In this document: positions 24,336 through 34,000 of the stretch, piece after piece
Position numbering within the stretch: position 1 is the first letter of the stretch
Layout: each line of letters opens with the position of its first letter
NCBI GenBank assembly: GCA_023053685.1
Contig: JALIGW010000002.1
Coordinates: 41,919,720 to 41,983,719 of the forward strand
From: Diadophis punctatus similis
Taxonomy: Eukaryota > Chordata > Lepidosauria > Squamata > Dipsadidae
Direction of reading: 5' to 3'
Length of the DNA: 64,000 nt
Translations under genes and position numbers: made by a program
Notes under the pieces: generated by a model
Databases searched by the model: none
Seen by the model: the letters and a program-made list of their open reading frames with translations, nothing else
What the model was told of the DNA's origin: nothing

Positions 24336-26421
24336 AAACAGTTCACTGGCTTAGGGTAATCATGCCACTTAACTCTCCCTTGCCCTCCAATGTTCTCCAT
24401 ATATGGAAATAAAGGCTACATTATCTGCAGCAATTTCACAAACAGCAGAAAAATAACCAAATATCCAAAGCATTTTGAAAGGCTGTGAAATTCTCCAAAG
24501 GCTATGAAGCCCTTCAAGCTCCCTGATTTGACTTGTTCCTTCAGAGAGAAAGTCACTGCTCTTACTTTTAATGGGATGATTCAAGTAAAGCCTCCTCCAC
24601 GGAGATCATTCAGAGCCCAATTCTGCTAACTTTGTTCTTTCCTATGAACACACTCCCAAACAAAGATTATTTCCATTTTGCAATACACACATTCTTTTTT
24701 TTTCTTAATGAGGAACAACAGGTGGTTTAGGTTTGGAGAGAATATCTGAGGGAACCCAAGTGTCACACTGGGATACAGTTAGCTTTCAAGAATTAAATAA
24801 GAAGTTTTCTGCTTCACAATTGAACATCTCTAAAAACACATAACCCATCTGTTTTATTGAACATGCAAAATTCCTGGCAGAAAGCAAATGTAAAGGAGCA
24901 AATTTGTATTTTTGGAGAGATATTTTTTTTCTGTCTGAGGAAAAACTGGATGTGAAAGTGTGATTCAGAAGTTTACTCCTCTCATGAAAATATGCATCAT
25001 GGTCACTGTCTGTGTCCTATCAATCATGTTCTAAATTGTCCACTCTTTCCTACCATCTCCACTTTGGAGGGAAATGCTGAACACGGCAGCCAATGGGCAT
25101 GCTTTGTTACAATTCTTTGGAATAAGGAAATGCAAATATTACCAGCTGGGATGACTGCAAGGCTAAGAGTCAGGCACCAGAAATTTTGACTTGGCAAGTT
25201 CCAGTGTCTTTGTTTTTCAACCAACACAGACACACTTCCAGCTTAACTACATGCAAATATTGGCTGTTTATCTCTCCTAATATAACAAGGAGAAGAAGAG
25301 AAGAAAACATTTTAAATAGAAAGCCACTGTTATTAATTATACTTTATATACTGTAATAAAATGGTTGTGTATGTGCACATGGTACCAAAGCTGTCACTTA
25401 GAAATAACTGTCAAGACAAAATTGCCGCAGAATAATTTTATTTCAAATTCACCAACACGATAATTGTCATCTAATTCAATTTGGATATTGCCTGTCCTCT
25501 TAAAACATACCATTATAAACTTTTATTAAGATATAATTGAAGGTTAACTGTAATTTTCATCACTGCATGAACAAATGGTACTTTTGACAACAAAATTGTA
25601 TTAGAAGGAGCAAACCTCTGACAATGGGGTGTGTTAACATTGTGATGGATATTAATAGGACTGCATTTAAAGAACCAGTCTGTGTATTAGAAATTATTAC
25701 ACAGATATTATTACACAGATATCTGGGTGTGTGTGTGTGTGTGTGTGTGAAATGCTACAAGATTGTAGAGTTGTCCATTCTTTCTTTTTTTACTATCAGA
25801 TCTTTCTTCTGATTAAAAAGTTCAGTTAAAGAATGGCAATACTTGATTCTATGAATTTTAGTCTATTCTCTGTCTTTGGAAAAGAAAAGGGTTGGATTTA
25901 TTTTCATACTAAGGTTCACTAGTTAGACAATAACTTTCCAATTTTAGTGATACAACCTTCAGCTGTTGCCCAAGAAAACTCCATCTCAGGTTGCAGCTTA
26001 AAGTGCAGCTGGATATAAATTTACTATATTTTGTCCAGATGTATAATCCTGTTAAGAACCTCCATCCAAACCCAAAGGAGAGGTGCCAAAAAGACAGCAT
26101 AACCACAAACAGTAATCTTTATATTCACTAAGACTCACTTACCTTTATTTAACCTTCTTTGTACATTATTTAATGTAAACATATTAATTGAGGCATTACC
26201 TTGCTGAAAAGCAAAGTGTTGACCATTGGCATTATCTGTATTTTCCAAAAGTGACCTGATCACACGTAAATCCAAGAAGGATTCTTAGAAAATAGAGAGT
26301 GAAGGCTTGTGTTCTATTGTTTGAAAGTTAGTTCCCCTGCACCAAAAAGAAAAGAAAGAGCAATAGAAAATGAAGTTATTAGAAAGCACTTTGGAGAGTA
26401 GAGGGTACAATAGAGACTAAA
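24336..26421. other. Unique non-coding sequence with a short (GT)n
   Basis: About 2 kb without recognisable repeats except a (GT)n run at about 25729-25749. No convincing coding frame. Confidence 0.4.
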
Positions 26422-26675
26422 AGAGCCGAGGTGGCGCAGCAGTTAGAGTGCAGTACTGCAGGGTACTTTAGCTGACTGTGACCAGCAGTTCAGCTGTTCA
26501 AATCTCACTGGCTCAGGGTTGACTCAGCCTTCCATCCTTCCGAGGTAGGTAAAATGAGGACCCAGATTGTTGGGGGCAATATAAATATACATTGCTTAAT
26601 GGTGTAAACCGCTTAGAGAGTGCTTACACTATGAGGTGGTATTTAAGTCTCACTAATAATAATAAATAAATAATG
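26422..26675 (+). mobile_element. Sauria-type SINE, full length
   Basis: Starts 'agagccgaggtggcgcagca' with a box-A-like segment, has a box-B-like 'gttcaaatctcac', then 'ccttccgaggtaggtaaaat' and 'gtgtaaaccgcttagagagt', and ends in an (AATA)n tail. These features indicate a polymerase III transcribed tRNA-derived head. The tail variant (cactatgaggtggtatttaa) matches the copy at 54.04 kb, suggesting a subfamily. Confidence 0.95.
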
Positions 26676-27507
26676 CTGTGAAGTGCTTCTTATTAAAAAA
26701 ATAAGTCTTGGATTGTGCAGAAATGGACTCAAAGCACTTGTTTCTAAATTTGTAAACCAAGAGTGGCTCTTCCCAGATTCCTACTATGGTTCCATGATCC
26801 TAGGAAAAGACACAACTGCTTTAAGGAGCTTCAGGAAATTGTTATGGGACTTCCACTATTTCTTGGAAGTGCCATTTTGCCTTATGTTATTTCTGTGAGT
26901 GGTCACATCTACCATAATAGCTCTTTGGTATGTTATCAAGATGTCAAATGTTGCTACTGGTACCCCTCAAAAATAGAAATTCCTATTGCAGGCTCCTGCT
27001 CTGAATGTTCACATCAGAGAGATTAATGGATCTTCATTTCTGAAAGCCTTGCCTGCAGATATCTTCCCAAACTTTTCAGGACAAAAGGAAGTTTTAATTT
27101 TCTGTGACACTAAAAATAATGAAAAATCTGGCATCTAGGTTAAAAAATCCATGCATTTGTTTACATTATTTTAGACTATATTGCATTTAAAAGGAGAGAT
27201 GACCAGAAAACTTTAGATTTCTAACAATAAATAACTGCAATAGCATTCTAAAGCTGCTAATACATAAATAAATAATATAAATAAGGATGCAATAAAGCTT
27301 AATGAGATTATTAATGCATATTAAATTATTTGATGTTTGAAAATAGTTTCAGAAAAACTATATTGTTGTCATTTGTGAAGAATACATAGCTGCTGCTATG
27401 TAGTCTTTATATGTTTCATCTTTTTGCCCACTAAGGTGACCTAGTTCTTAGGAAGCACTCATTTTCTCATGACCACATCACAAGAAGCTTTTTTAAACCA
27501 CTGAAGC
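26676..27507. other. Unique non-coding sequence
   Basis: AT-rich sequence; no recognised element or gene. Confidence 0.4.
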
Positions 27508-27515
27508 TCCTAGAG

Positions 27516-27771
27516 CAGCGGTTCTCAACCTGGGGGTCGTGACCCCTTTGGGGGTCAAACGACCCTTTCACAGGGGTTGGAAGACTTCGCCCAGACGCTG
27601 CCATTTGGGTTCTTTTACTCTCTGCGCATGCGCAGAACACTTTGCGCATGTGCAGAGGGTAAAAGAACCCAAATGGCGGCGGTGGGTCGGGGGTCGCGAC
27701 GGCAGGTGCGGCGGCGGGGTTGGTGGTGGTGGGGGCAAGAGTCGCGACATTAGGAAGGTTGAGAACCACTG
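27516..27771. mobile_element. SPIN-like non-autonomous hAT element (256 bp)
   Basis: The left end 'cagcggttctcaacctgggg' and the following 'gtcgtgacccctttgggggt' match the terminal sequence I know for SPIN (Space Invaders) hAT transposons, and the right end '...aggttgagaaccactg' is its inverse. The 8-bp flanks are tcctagag (27508-27515) and ttctagag (27772-27779), one mismatch. The centre (27598-27682) is not SPIN-like: it is a GC-rich palindrome nearly the same as the core of the MITE at 22.1-22.4 kb. SPIN elements are a documented case of horizontal transfer among tetrapods including squamates. Confidence 0.85.
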
Positions 27772-27836
27772 TTCTAGAGCAACCTATAGAAATGAAGCCA
27801 TGATAGAAACACAGAATCTTTCCCTTTCTACTGACA

Positions 27837-28065
27837 CAGTGGTTTTCAAACTTTCTGGTCTCAGGACCTTTTTTCATTCTTAAAAACGATTGAGGATCAC
27901 AAAGACCTTTGGTTTATGTGGGTTATGTCTATCAATATTTACTCTGATGTAAATTAAAACTGAAGAATTTTAAATTATTTGTTTATTTCTTTATTTGACT
28001 TCACAGACTCCCTGAAATAGTCTCACCACCTCCCAGGTCCCCAGATCACATGCTGAGATCCACTG
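27837..28065. mobile_element. Charlie-like non-autonomous hAT element
   Basis: Begins 'cagtggttttcaaactttct' and ends '...catgctgagatccactg', with inner text 'tttggtttatgtgggttatg' that I associate with Charlie-type hAT MITEs of mammals. Flanks tactgaca and tactagga match at 5 of 8 positions, as expected for an old insertion. It lies 65 bp from the SPIN-like element. Confidence 0.65.
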
Positions 28066-30063
28066 TACTAGGAAACTGATCATTGATACCTACTGTAGAT
28101 ACTTAATAACTAATTTGTCATATTTAATTTAGCTTACACTCTCCAAATTTTCCCCAAATGCTCATTTTAGAAAGCATTTACTTACATGTTCTTACAAATA
28201 GAGGTATTCCCGAAAGATTCTCCAGCCAAGAGATAGCTAATTGTGAAAATGCCCATATTATAGAGAACCACATTTTCTGAAGAACACATTTTGGCTGTGG
28301 GCACGATGCTAATAAAAAGCAGATTACCTGCTGTGAGAAGTTTGCCCATTCATTGCACTGTAAGCCAGCTGTATCAAACATTAATCATAGGTTTCTAGCT
28401 GAAAACTGAAAGTTATAAAACAGATTTAATTACATTAATTGGAAGTTCTGGGCAGAGTAGCAGCATAATATAAGACATAGTTTATCCTGATTAGCTTCTG
28501 TTCAACATTATAAAAGGAGGAAACTTCTCAAGACAGTACTGCTGTATTTGCAAACTCCGGAAACCTATTCTAAGTTGTTTGGCAGTGGTTCTCAGAGCCA
28601 TTCCCCAACAAATAAGCCCTGTTTAAATATAGAACACCTCTATCAATCTTAGCTTGTTGAGAAGAGGAGTGTAATTGATCGTAAGAATGAGGTCTTGAAA
28701 TAAGTTAATCAGAAACCTGTTTTGATTAAACGGCAACATGTGGCATTAATTACAAGTTTCATTTTAGCCATATTAATCTTAATTTTAATGCAATAATACC
28801 ATCATACATGCTCTTGTTATTAATGGAAGTTTTATTAAACAAAAATGGGCAGACCACAAACAGCTCTAGTTAATAGCACATGTTGTTGTCACTTATATTA
28901 GAAAAGCCAATTACTTTTTGATTATAAAATAGTATAATAGTATAAGGAAAGATGAGTATATTGAAGTCTAAGCTTGCTTTTTAAAAATAAAAAAAAAATT
29001 GGGCTTTTACCACTTACTACAAAACTTAATACCGAGACTAGAATTTTACATCAAGGAACTATAGGGGAAAAAAAGCAATAAAAGAAATAATCCTTATAAG
29101 GACTGCAATTTATAAGTGGATTTGAATCACACAAACCCTCCCAGGGGCACAAAAAATTTCCTCATTCAAGTTATATATTTATAGAATTTTTCCTTTTATT
29201 GCTATATTTCAGGCCTATTTTCTCTTTAAAAGTTAGAATTGGAAGACACCTTATTTATCATGAAGCAGCTCTCACTAATACCTGTCTAACAAGCTAATAA
29301 ATTTCTCCTAAGCAGTTAATTGAAATCTGCTTTTTTGCCATTTCAACCTATTGCTTCAAAACTTACCCTCTGGAACAAGAAAATATAATTCTTCTCCTAT
29401 TTTTGTGTTTCAAATGCTGCTGATGGCTGCTAACATGTTTTCCTTAATCTTCCTTTCCCAGACTAAAGAAATTAGGCTGTTTCATTGTTCTTCACAAACT
29501 TAGATTCTAGCCTTCTTACAATATTTACTGTTGTTCTCAATGTACGCCTGTTTGCCAGTGTCTTTTTTGCTCAGATTAATTTGTAATCCAGATTTTAAAG
29601 GTTCAGATTCTTATTGTATTTGGAACAACAGTTTCCAAATAGAGAATATACATGGCTAGATTTAGTAACTTATCATTTAAACAAATAGCATTTTTCCGTT
29701 CATTCTGCCATTTTTCCTTAAGTTTTGAACAGTGGTTAACAAATCAAGGAATATAAAATTAAGAAGCATATCAAAATATAGTTTCCATATAGGTCCCTCA
29801 CTTATCTTTATTTTTCAGAAAAGAGATTTCATTTTTATATTGTGAGCCATCTATAGTTCTTTGCTTAAAATCAGTAACCATACAAATTTTCTAAATAAGT
29901 GATAATCTGTTCCCTGTAATAAGATGCAAGCAAAACTTCCTTTTATATTATTAAATGGAGGGGGATCACACTTTAAATCACAATCCTTCAATGGCTGATC
30001 TCCTTTCATTCGAGAATATAATATAGAATTCACATTAAGAAACAAACTCTTTAGAATTACCAT
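28066..30063. other. Unique non-coding sequence, possible conserved element within
   Basis: No repeats recognised. The part from about 28380 to 28960 has even base composition and many TAAT/ATTA-type motifs, unlike simple AT-rich filler. Discussed as a finding. Confidence 0.4.
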
Positions 30064-30118
30064 AGAATGAATTCTACAATAAGGGCTCTCTGGCTTTGTC
30101 TCAATTAAAATTATTTTA
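30064..30118. repeat. 55-bp direct repeat, left copy
   Basis: Identical, base for base as far as I can read, to 33397-33451. It abuts the truncated end of the DIRS-like element. It is either a long target-site duplication or part of an element-borne direct repeat. Confidence 0.95.
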
Positions 30119-30571
30119 ATTGGAAATGGACTGCAGCGTGTGCATCTTGAACGTCTTATAGGCGACGTATTTGTTGAGTCGCTTGAGGTCCAAGACTGCT
30201 CTCCACCCCCCCGAGGATTTTTTGACCAGGAACAAATTGGAATAGAATCCTTGCCCCCGTTGGTCCTCCGGAACCCGTTGGATAGCATGGATATCCAACA
30301 GATGCTGGATAGCGGCTAGCATTAGAGACCGCTTTTGGGTATCAGAGGACTGGGGGCACCTCATAAAAAGTCCCGGTGGAGTGGAGAGGAGGTCGAGTGC
30401 GAGTCCTGATGTAATGGTCTCTCGCACCCAACTATCCGAAGTAGTCTCCTCCCATCGCCCGGCAAAAAACTGCAGGCGACCCCCAATGGGAAGGACCGCC
30501 GGATCTACTTGTTGCGGCGGTAGGAGCGTCCGCCTGCACCCCGAAAAGGGCGCTTGGCCGGAGGGTCCGTC
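30116..30571 (-). pseudogene. DIRS-like reverse transcriptase, N-terminal fragment
   Basis: The frame is open from just after a stop at 30572-30574 to 30116 and lies in the -1 frame relative to gag, overlapping the gag end by about 65 bases. It has no early ATG, so expression would need a frameshift or internal start. Visible motifs are RLQFFAGRWEETTSD, then AAIQHLLDIHAIQRVP and FLVKKSSGGWRAVLDLKRLN, the first fingers region of RT. It ends after FKMHTLQSI, well before the palm motif with the catalytic aspartates, so no active enzyme can be made. The last two or three codons (near 30116-30125) come from flanking DNA. Confidence 0.85.
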
Positions 30572-32094
30572 TTAGGTCTATCCTGTCCCTGAGTTTGCCG
30601 GCCACCCACCTGATATCTGCCCCTATACCTAGGAGCCCTATATGGACGTCGGGGCAGAGGAGGTGGGGGAGGGGTTGCAGGTTTGGAAGGACCCCTACGG
30701 GTGCAATTGGGAAATACCTTCCGTTTGTCCTTGGACTCGACCAAGTACGAGTCCAAGGCCCCCTCAAAAAGGGACTGACCCTGAACTGGGGAAGTGGCCA
30801 GCCTCCATTTGTGTCGAGCGTCGGACTGCCAGCCACGGAGCCAGTGCATGCGGTGTGCCACGATGGATGCTCCCATGGACCTTGCCGCGAAGCGTGCACT
30901 TTGAAGTGTGGCATCCGATGTAAATTGCGCCACTGCCAATAGCTTGTTTATGTCCTGGCATGTACGCACATCAGACGATTGTTCTTGAAGAGCTTTGAGC
31001 CAGCAAATAGAGGTCCGGCAAAAAAACGACGCTGTGGCCGATGCTCTCACAGCCCAGGCAGCTGATTGATGAGCCCGTAAGATTGCTTGCTCCGCACGGC
31101 GTTCCTCCGGATGTAGCAGTTCCTCGCCATCACCCGGTAGGGGATTGGCTGAGTAGAGAGCCTTAATAGGCTCATCCACTGGTGGAATGGGCAGATGTTG
31201 TGCCAGGCCCTGAGCCACGTTATAGTATTTTTTGTCCAAAGAAGACGGAGCGGCTCCTGTGATAGGAACCAGCCATTGTTTGGTGACCGCTTCGATGAAC
31301 AGTTTTGGAGTCGGTATAACTTCCTCCTGAGAGGTTGTTTCCTCAAAAAGAGGATCAGCTGGCTCCTCCCCAGATGATTTGGGCTCCACCGGAGGCATTT
31401 TTGCTGCTGCCCTTGCTTTATGGAGAAGCGACTTAAATAAGGCTGGGTTGAAGAGGCCAGTAGTCGCCGGAGGTTCAGGGGCAAGATCTTCATTGGCTGA
31501 CAAGTCCAAATCCTGCCCCTGGTCATCCGCGTCGCGCAGGGATTTAGGGGAATCCTGATGCGCGGTGGCGTCGGTCTGTGGGGTTTGGTCCCATTCAGTG
31601 ACCGGCGTGGGATGACGCACTGGGGTTTGCAGAAGAGGCAGACCTGAAGTAGAAGGCTTAGTGGCCGAAGTTTGTTGAAGGCCTGCAGCGATGCCTTCCT
31701 TAATGGCCGCTTGAATCAGGGCCTGAACTTCAGGGTTCTGGAAAATGGCAGATGGTATGACTTGCTGGGGAGCAGGTGAAGGAACCCACGAAATGCGAGG
31801 TTCCTCCCAGATGTCATTGTCACCCAGACAAAGGTTGGGGTTATCCAGAGATAGAGCCCCTGATGATTGTCTGGAACGTGAGGGAAGGTTATCGCTCCCT
31901 TCCCTTGGACCTGAGGAGGTTGAAGTTGGTTTCTTGGCCTTCTCAGGAGCCTTGTCCCGATGTCCCCCGTCCTTCTGTTGAGGATGCCGAAGGGGAGAGC
32001 GATCCCTGTGTGAAGCAGGGGTGAGCCTGGCCTTGGTCTCAGGTTGCTTCTCTTTGCCTGATTTGGGCTTATGCTTGGCCCCTTTGTCAGCCAT
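30505..32094 (-). CDS. DIRS-like gag (ORF1) protein, intact frame
   Basis: Nucleocapsid-like protein expected to package the element RNA. The frame is uninterrupted; it is open from 32199 (564 codons) but I prefer the ATG at 32094 (MADKGAKHKPKSG, 529 aa), because the basic N-terminus typical of such proteins starts there and the upstream 35 codons look like leader. Order of regions: Lys/Pro-rich basic head, acidic Ser/Pro-rich middle with DADDQGQDLDLSANEDL, a more conserved helical region around LDKKYYNVAQGLAQHLPIPP and ERRAEQAILRAHQSAAWAVR, then a Pro-run and an Arg/Gly/Tyr-rich RNA-binding tail (RRPYRAPRYRGRYQVGG). I see no CCHC zinc knuckle. The tail overlaps the RT frame. An intact frame in a truncated element suggests a young copy. 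Confidence 0.85.
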   Translation of the reverse strand: MADKGAKHKPKSGKEKQPETKARLTPASHRDRSPLRHPQQKDGGHRDKAPEKAKKPTSTSSGPREGSDNLPSRSRQSSGALSLDNPNLCLGDNDIWEEPRISWVPSPAPQQVIPSAIFQNPEVQALIQAAIKEGIAAGLQQTSATKPSTSGLPLLQTPVRHPTPVTEWDQTPQTDATAHQDSPKSLRDADDQGQDLDLSANEDLAPEPPATTGLFNPALFKSLLHKARAAAKMPPVEPKSSGEEPADPLFEETTSQEEVIPTPKLFIEAVTKQWLVPITGAAPSSLDKKYYNVAQGLAQHLPIPPVDEPIKALYSANPLPGDGEELLHPEERRAEQAILRAHQSAAWAVRASATASFFCRTSICWLKALQEQSSDVRTCQDINKLLAVAQFTSDATLQSARFAARSMGASIVAHRMHWLRGWQSDARHKWRLATSPVQGQSLFEGALDSYLVESKDKRKVFPNCTRRGPSKPATPPPPPLPRRPYRAPRYRGRYQVGGRQTQGQDRPKTDPPAKRPFRGAGGRSYRRNK

Positions 32095-32342
32095 TTGAGC
32101 CTGGGGTTGGCTGTAGCTGGCGGGCTCACGCACAAGGCGGTGCCAACAGCCAGCTGATGTTGAAAGGGAGCCCTGTGTCAGGGAGGCGAGGACAGGCAAA
32201 ACGCGGAACCAACGGTGAGCGTGGCTGCTAGGTTAACCCGTCGGCGCAGCTGTCAGTTATGTGAGTCAGGTGTGAGGCGCAACGACGGGAGCCGCAGTCC
32301 AATGCGAGGCAAGCGAGCCTGATGTTCCTGAGCGCGCCCGAA

Positions 32343-32760
32343 GCTCCGTTCGAAGCCCCGCCCGTCAGCTGTGGAGCGCGAGGGCGGGGTGAGCTGTCAA
32401 ATGCTGGGTGAGCTGTCCAACGCCTGAAGAGCAGACAGGCGCTTGCGTGGTCGAGCCGGCTTCCCCGGCAACGTCAGCGGCTCCGCTCGGTGCCCCGCCC
32501 GTCAGCTGTGGAGCGTGAGGGCGGGGTGAGCTGTCAAATGCCGGGAGCAGCCGGGAGGCGCGAGACGGCTTGTGGGCTGTCCGGTCTTCCCTGGCGACGA
32601 CAGCAAGTCCTCTCTCTCCGCCCCGAGTACCAGCTGAGACGCGCGAGGGCGGGAGAGCTGTTAATTGCCGGCTCGCTCAGTAAAGCTGCTAGATGAGCTC
32701 TGCGCCTGGGCACTTGGTGCCTGCTCTCGGAATCGGCAAAGTAAAGCTATACGATGAGCT
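32343..32760. repeat. GC-rich tandem subrepeats in the DIRS-like leader
   Basis: Three diverged units, starting about 32343, 32480 and 32609, each hold a 'ccccgcccgtcagctgtgg'-type segment followed by 'gcgagggcggggtgagctg', which is partly its inverse (ccccgccc against gggcgggg). A shorter pair, gtaaagct...gatgagctctg near 32680 and 32741, follows. Such GC boxes may act as promoter or enhancer units. Confidence 0.75.
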
Positions 32761-33275
32761 CTGGGCATGCGCAGAAGGCCTTTTCTCTCTCAGCTGCTTG
32801 TCGGGCCGCTGTCAACTTCTAAGGCAAAACGGCCGTTGGTGCCAGAATTCTGAAGGAGCGGCCTACCAGTCCAAGCAGCCTATGGACAGCACGACGAAGA
32901 GAGAGGCAGTGTGAGGAAGTCAATAGCTCTTTTTGGGCGCAGAAGCGCAGGAGCTGATTCGGAGGGGTAAATGACAGCAGAATTCGAGGTTGTCAGATGG
33001 ATCAGTTTACCCCTCGTAGCGGTTAGCGGCCGATGGTCACTCAAGCGGACAGCTTCTGTGACTTATATCTTGAGGTGGAGTGGCCAGGCCGCTTTAACTT
33101 TCCTCAGGCAGTTGGTGGTGATTTTCACCAGAGGTGAACAGAAACCACCAGCCGCAGTTGTCCCACTAGATGAGAGGTGTGGGATTAGACTCTTACTGTT
33201 TGAAGATGAAGATAGTAGAATAGAAGAATAATAGGTGAATTAACCTGCTAGATTAGGAACACTAGTCCTCGACCA

Positions 33276-33346
33276 AGGACTGAGTCGAAAGAGGGGGTGC
33301 CCTTCGGGGTGACAGCTTTTATAGAGTCTGACTCAGTCCTCATTGG
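33276..33346 (-). promoter_or_regulatory. Promoter-like block at the DIRS-like 5' end
   Basis: On the minus strand, in order: CCAAT (33346-33342), one arm of an 11-bp perfect inverted repeat (33340-33330, aggactgagtc), a TATAAAA motif (33323-33317) and the other arm (33286-33276). Spacing of CCAAT and TATA is suitable for an RNA polymerase II promoter reading into the gag leader. The start point itself cannot be fixed. Confidence 0.6.
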
Positions 33347-33396
33347 CTGATGGATTGGATCATCCCATTCTTGGAGGCTAGCTCTGCCCACTATGG

Positions 33397-33451
33397 AGAA
33401 TGAATTCTACAATAAGGGCTCTCTGGCTTTGTCTCAATTAAAATTATTTTA
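33397..33451. repeat. 55-bp direct repeat, right copy
   Basis: Same 55 bases as 30064-30118, directly adjoining the 5' end of the DIRS-like element. The bases outside the repeat differ at once on both sides. Confidence 0.95.
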
Positions 33452-33564
33452 TCTCATAAGCATAGTATGTAGGAACAGTTACATTTGTTTAAAAGATGAC
33501 ACAGTCCTTGGTTTAAATACTTATATTTGTTATAATGAGATATCATTGATAAAATAATGTAAGA

Positions 33565-33741
33565 TAGTGGCCCCCAACCTTTTGGGCTTCAGTTACCGGT
33601 TCTGTGGAGAGCGCTTTTTGTGCGGACCAGAGGGAATATAGTTTTATGGACTGCCTGGATCCCACACATGCATGGATGGTCTTCATTTTCTTGTGGGGCC
33701 CGGTTCCTGGTGGTCTGTGGACTGGGGGTTGGGGACCAGTG
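33565..33741. mobile_element. hAT MITE (GTGGCCCCCAACC-ended, 177 bp)
   Basis: Left end 'tagtggcccccaaccttttg', right end '...gggggttggggaccagtg', inverted. Flanks atgtaaga (33557-33564) and atataaga (33742-33749) match at 7 of 8. The inner 'gtcttcattttcttgtgggg' and 'gcccggttcctggtggtctg' are typical of a widespread vertebrate hAT family. No coding. Confidence 0.88.
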
Positions 33742-33757
33742 ATATAAGATATAATGA

Positions 33758-34000
33758 CCGAGAGAAGTTTGATGTAGTAGTTAAGGTACTAGGCTAGAAA
33801 CCAGGAAACTATGAGTTCTAGTCCCATTTAAGGCACAAAGCCAACTTGGTGATCTTGGGTCAGTCACTTTCTCTCACCCTATGAAGCAATGGGGGAGAGG
33901 CAATCAATTGTTCATAAGCCTGTTAGGAATAAGTCTAATCCCATTCCTGTGTACATTTTGATGGATGTATAAGAATTGGAGTGAGATTCAGGTTATTGTC
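33758..34000 (+). mobile_element. tRNA-derived MIR/CORE-like SINE
   Basis: The head contains 'gatgtagtagttaaggtact' (box-A-like) and 'gagttctagtcccat' (box-B-like), followed by 'gatcttgggtcagtcacttt'. The 3' part is degraded. Same family as 5.81-6.11 kb in the opposite orientation. Confidence 0.8.

Larger units (their letters stand above)
30119..33396 (-). mobile_element. DIRS-like tyrosine-recombinase retrotransposon, 3'-truncated
   Basis: Minus-strand element of about 3.28 kb. From its 5' end (33396) it holds a promoter-like region with CCAAT and TATA motifs, a long GC-rich leader with tandem subrepeats, an intact gag frame, and the first part of a reverse transcriptase that breaks off near 30120. 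RNase H, the methylase-like domain and the tyrosine recombinase usual for DIRS elements are absent. High GC and many preserved CpGs contrast with the AT-rich flanks and suggest recent arrival or low methylation. It is flanked by perfect 55-bp direct repeats. DIRS assignment rests on gag and RT resemblance. Confidence 0.85.

Noticed and set aside
26422..26520. Functional tRNA gene
   Set aside because: The tRNA-like head with A and B boxes belongs to a Sauria SINE repeated eight times; it lacks a cloverleaf I can draw and has a SINE body attached.
28581..28612. hAT end-like text 'cagtggttctcagagccatt'
   Set aside because: No inverted partner or 8-bp duplication nearby, so a chance likeness is more likely.
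29851..30288. 145-codon minus frame running from the RT region into unique DNA
   Set aside because: It is out of frame with the RT motifs and crosses the 55-bp repeat into flanking sequence, so it is accidental.
30595..32024. Plus-strand frames opposite the gag region
   Set aside because: Shadow frames of the minus-strand gag; GC-rich and without motifs.
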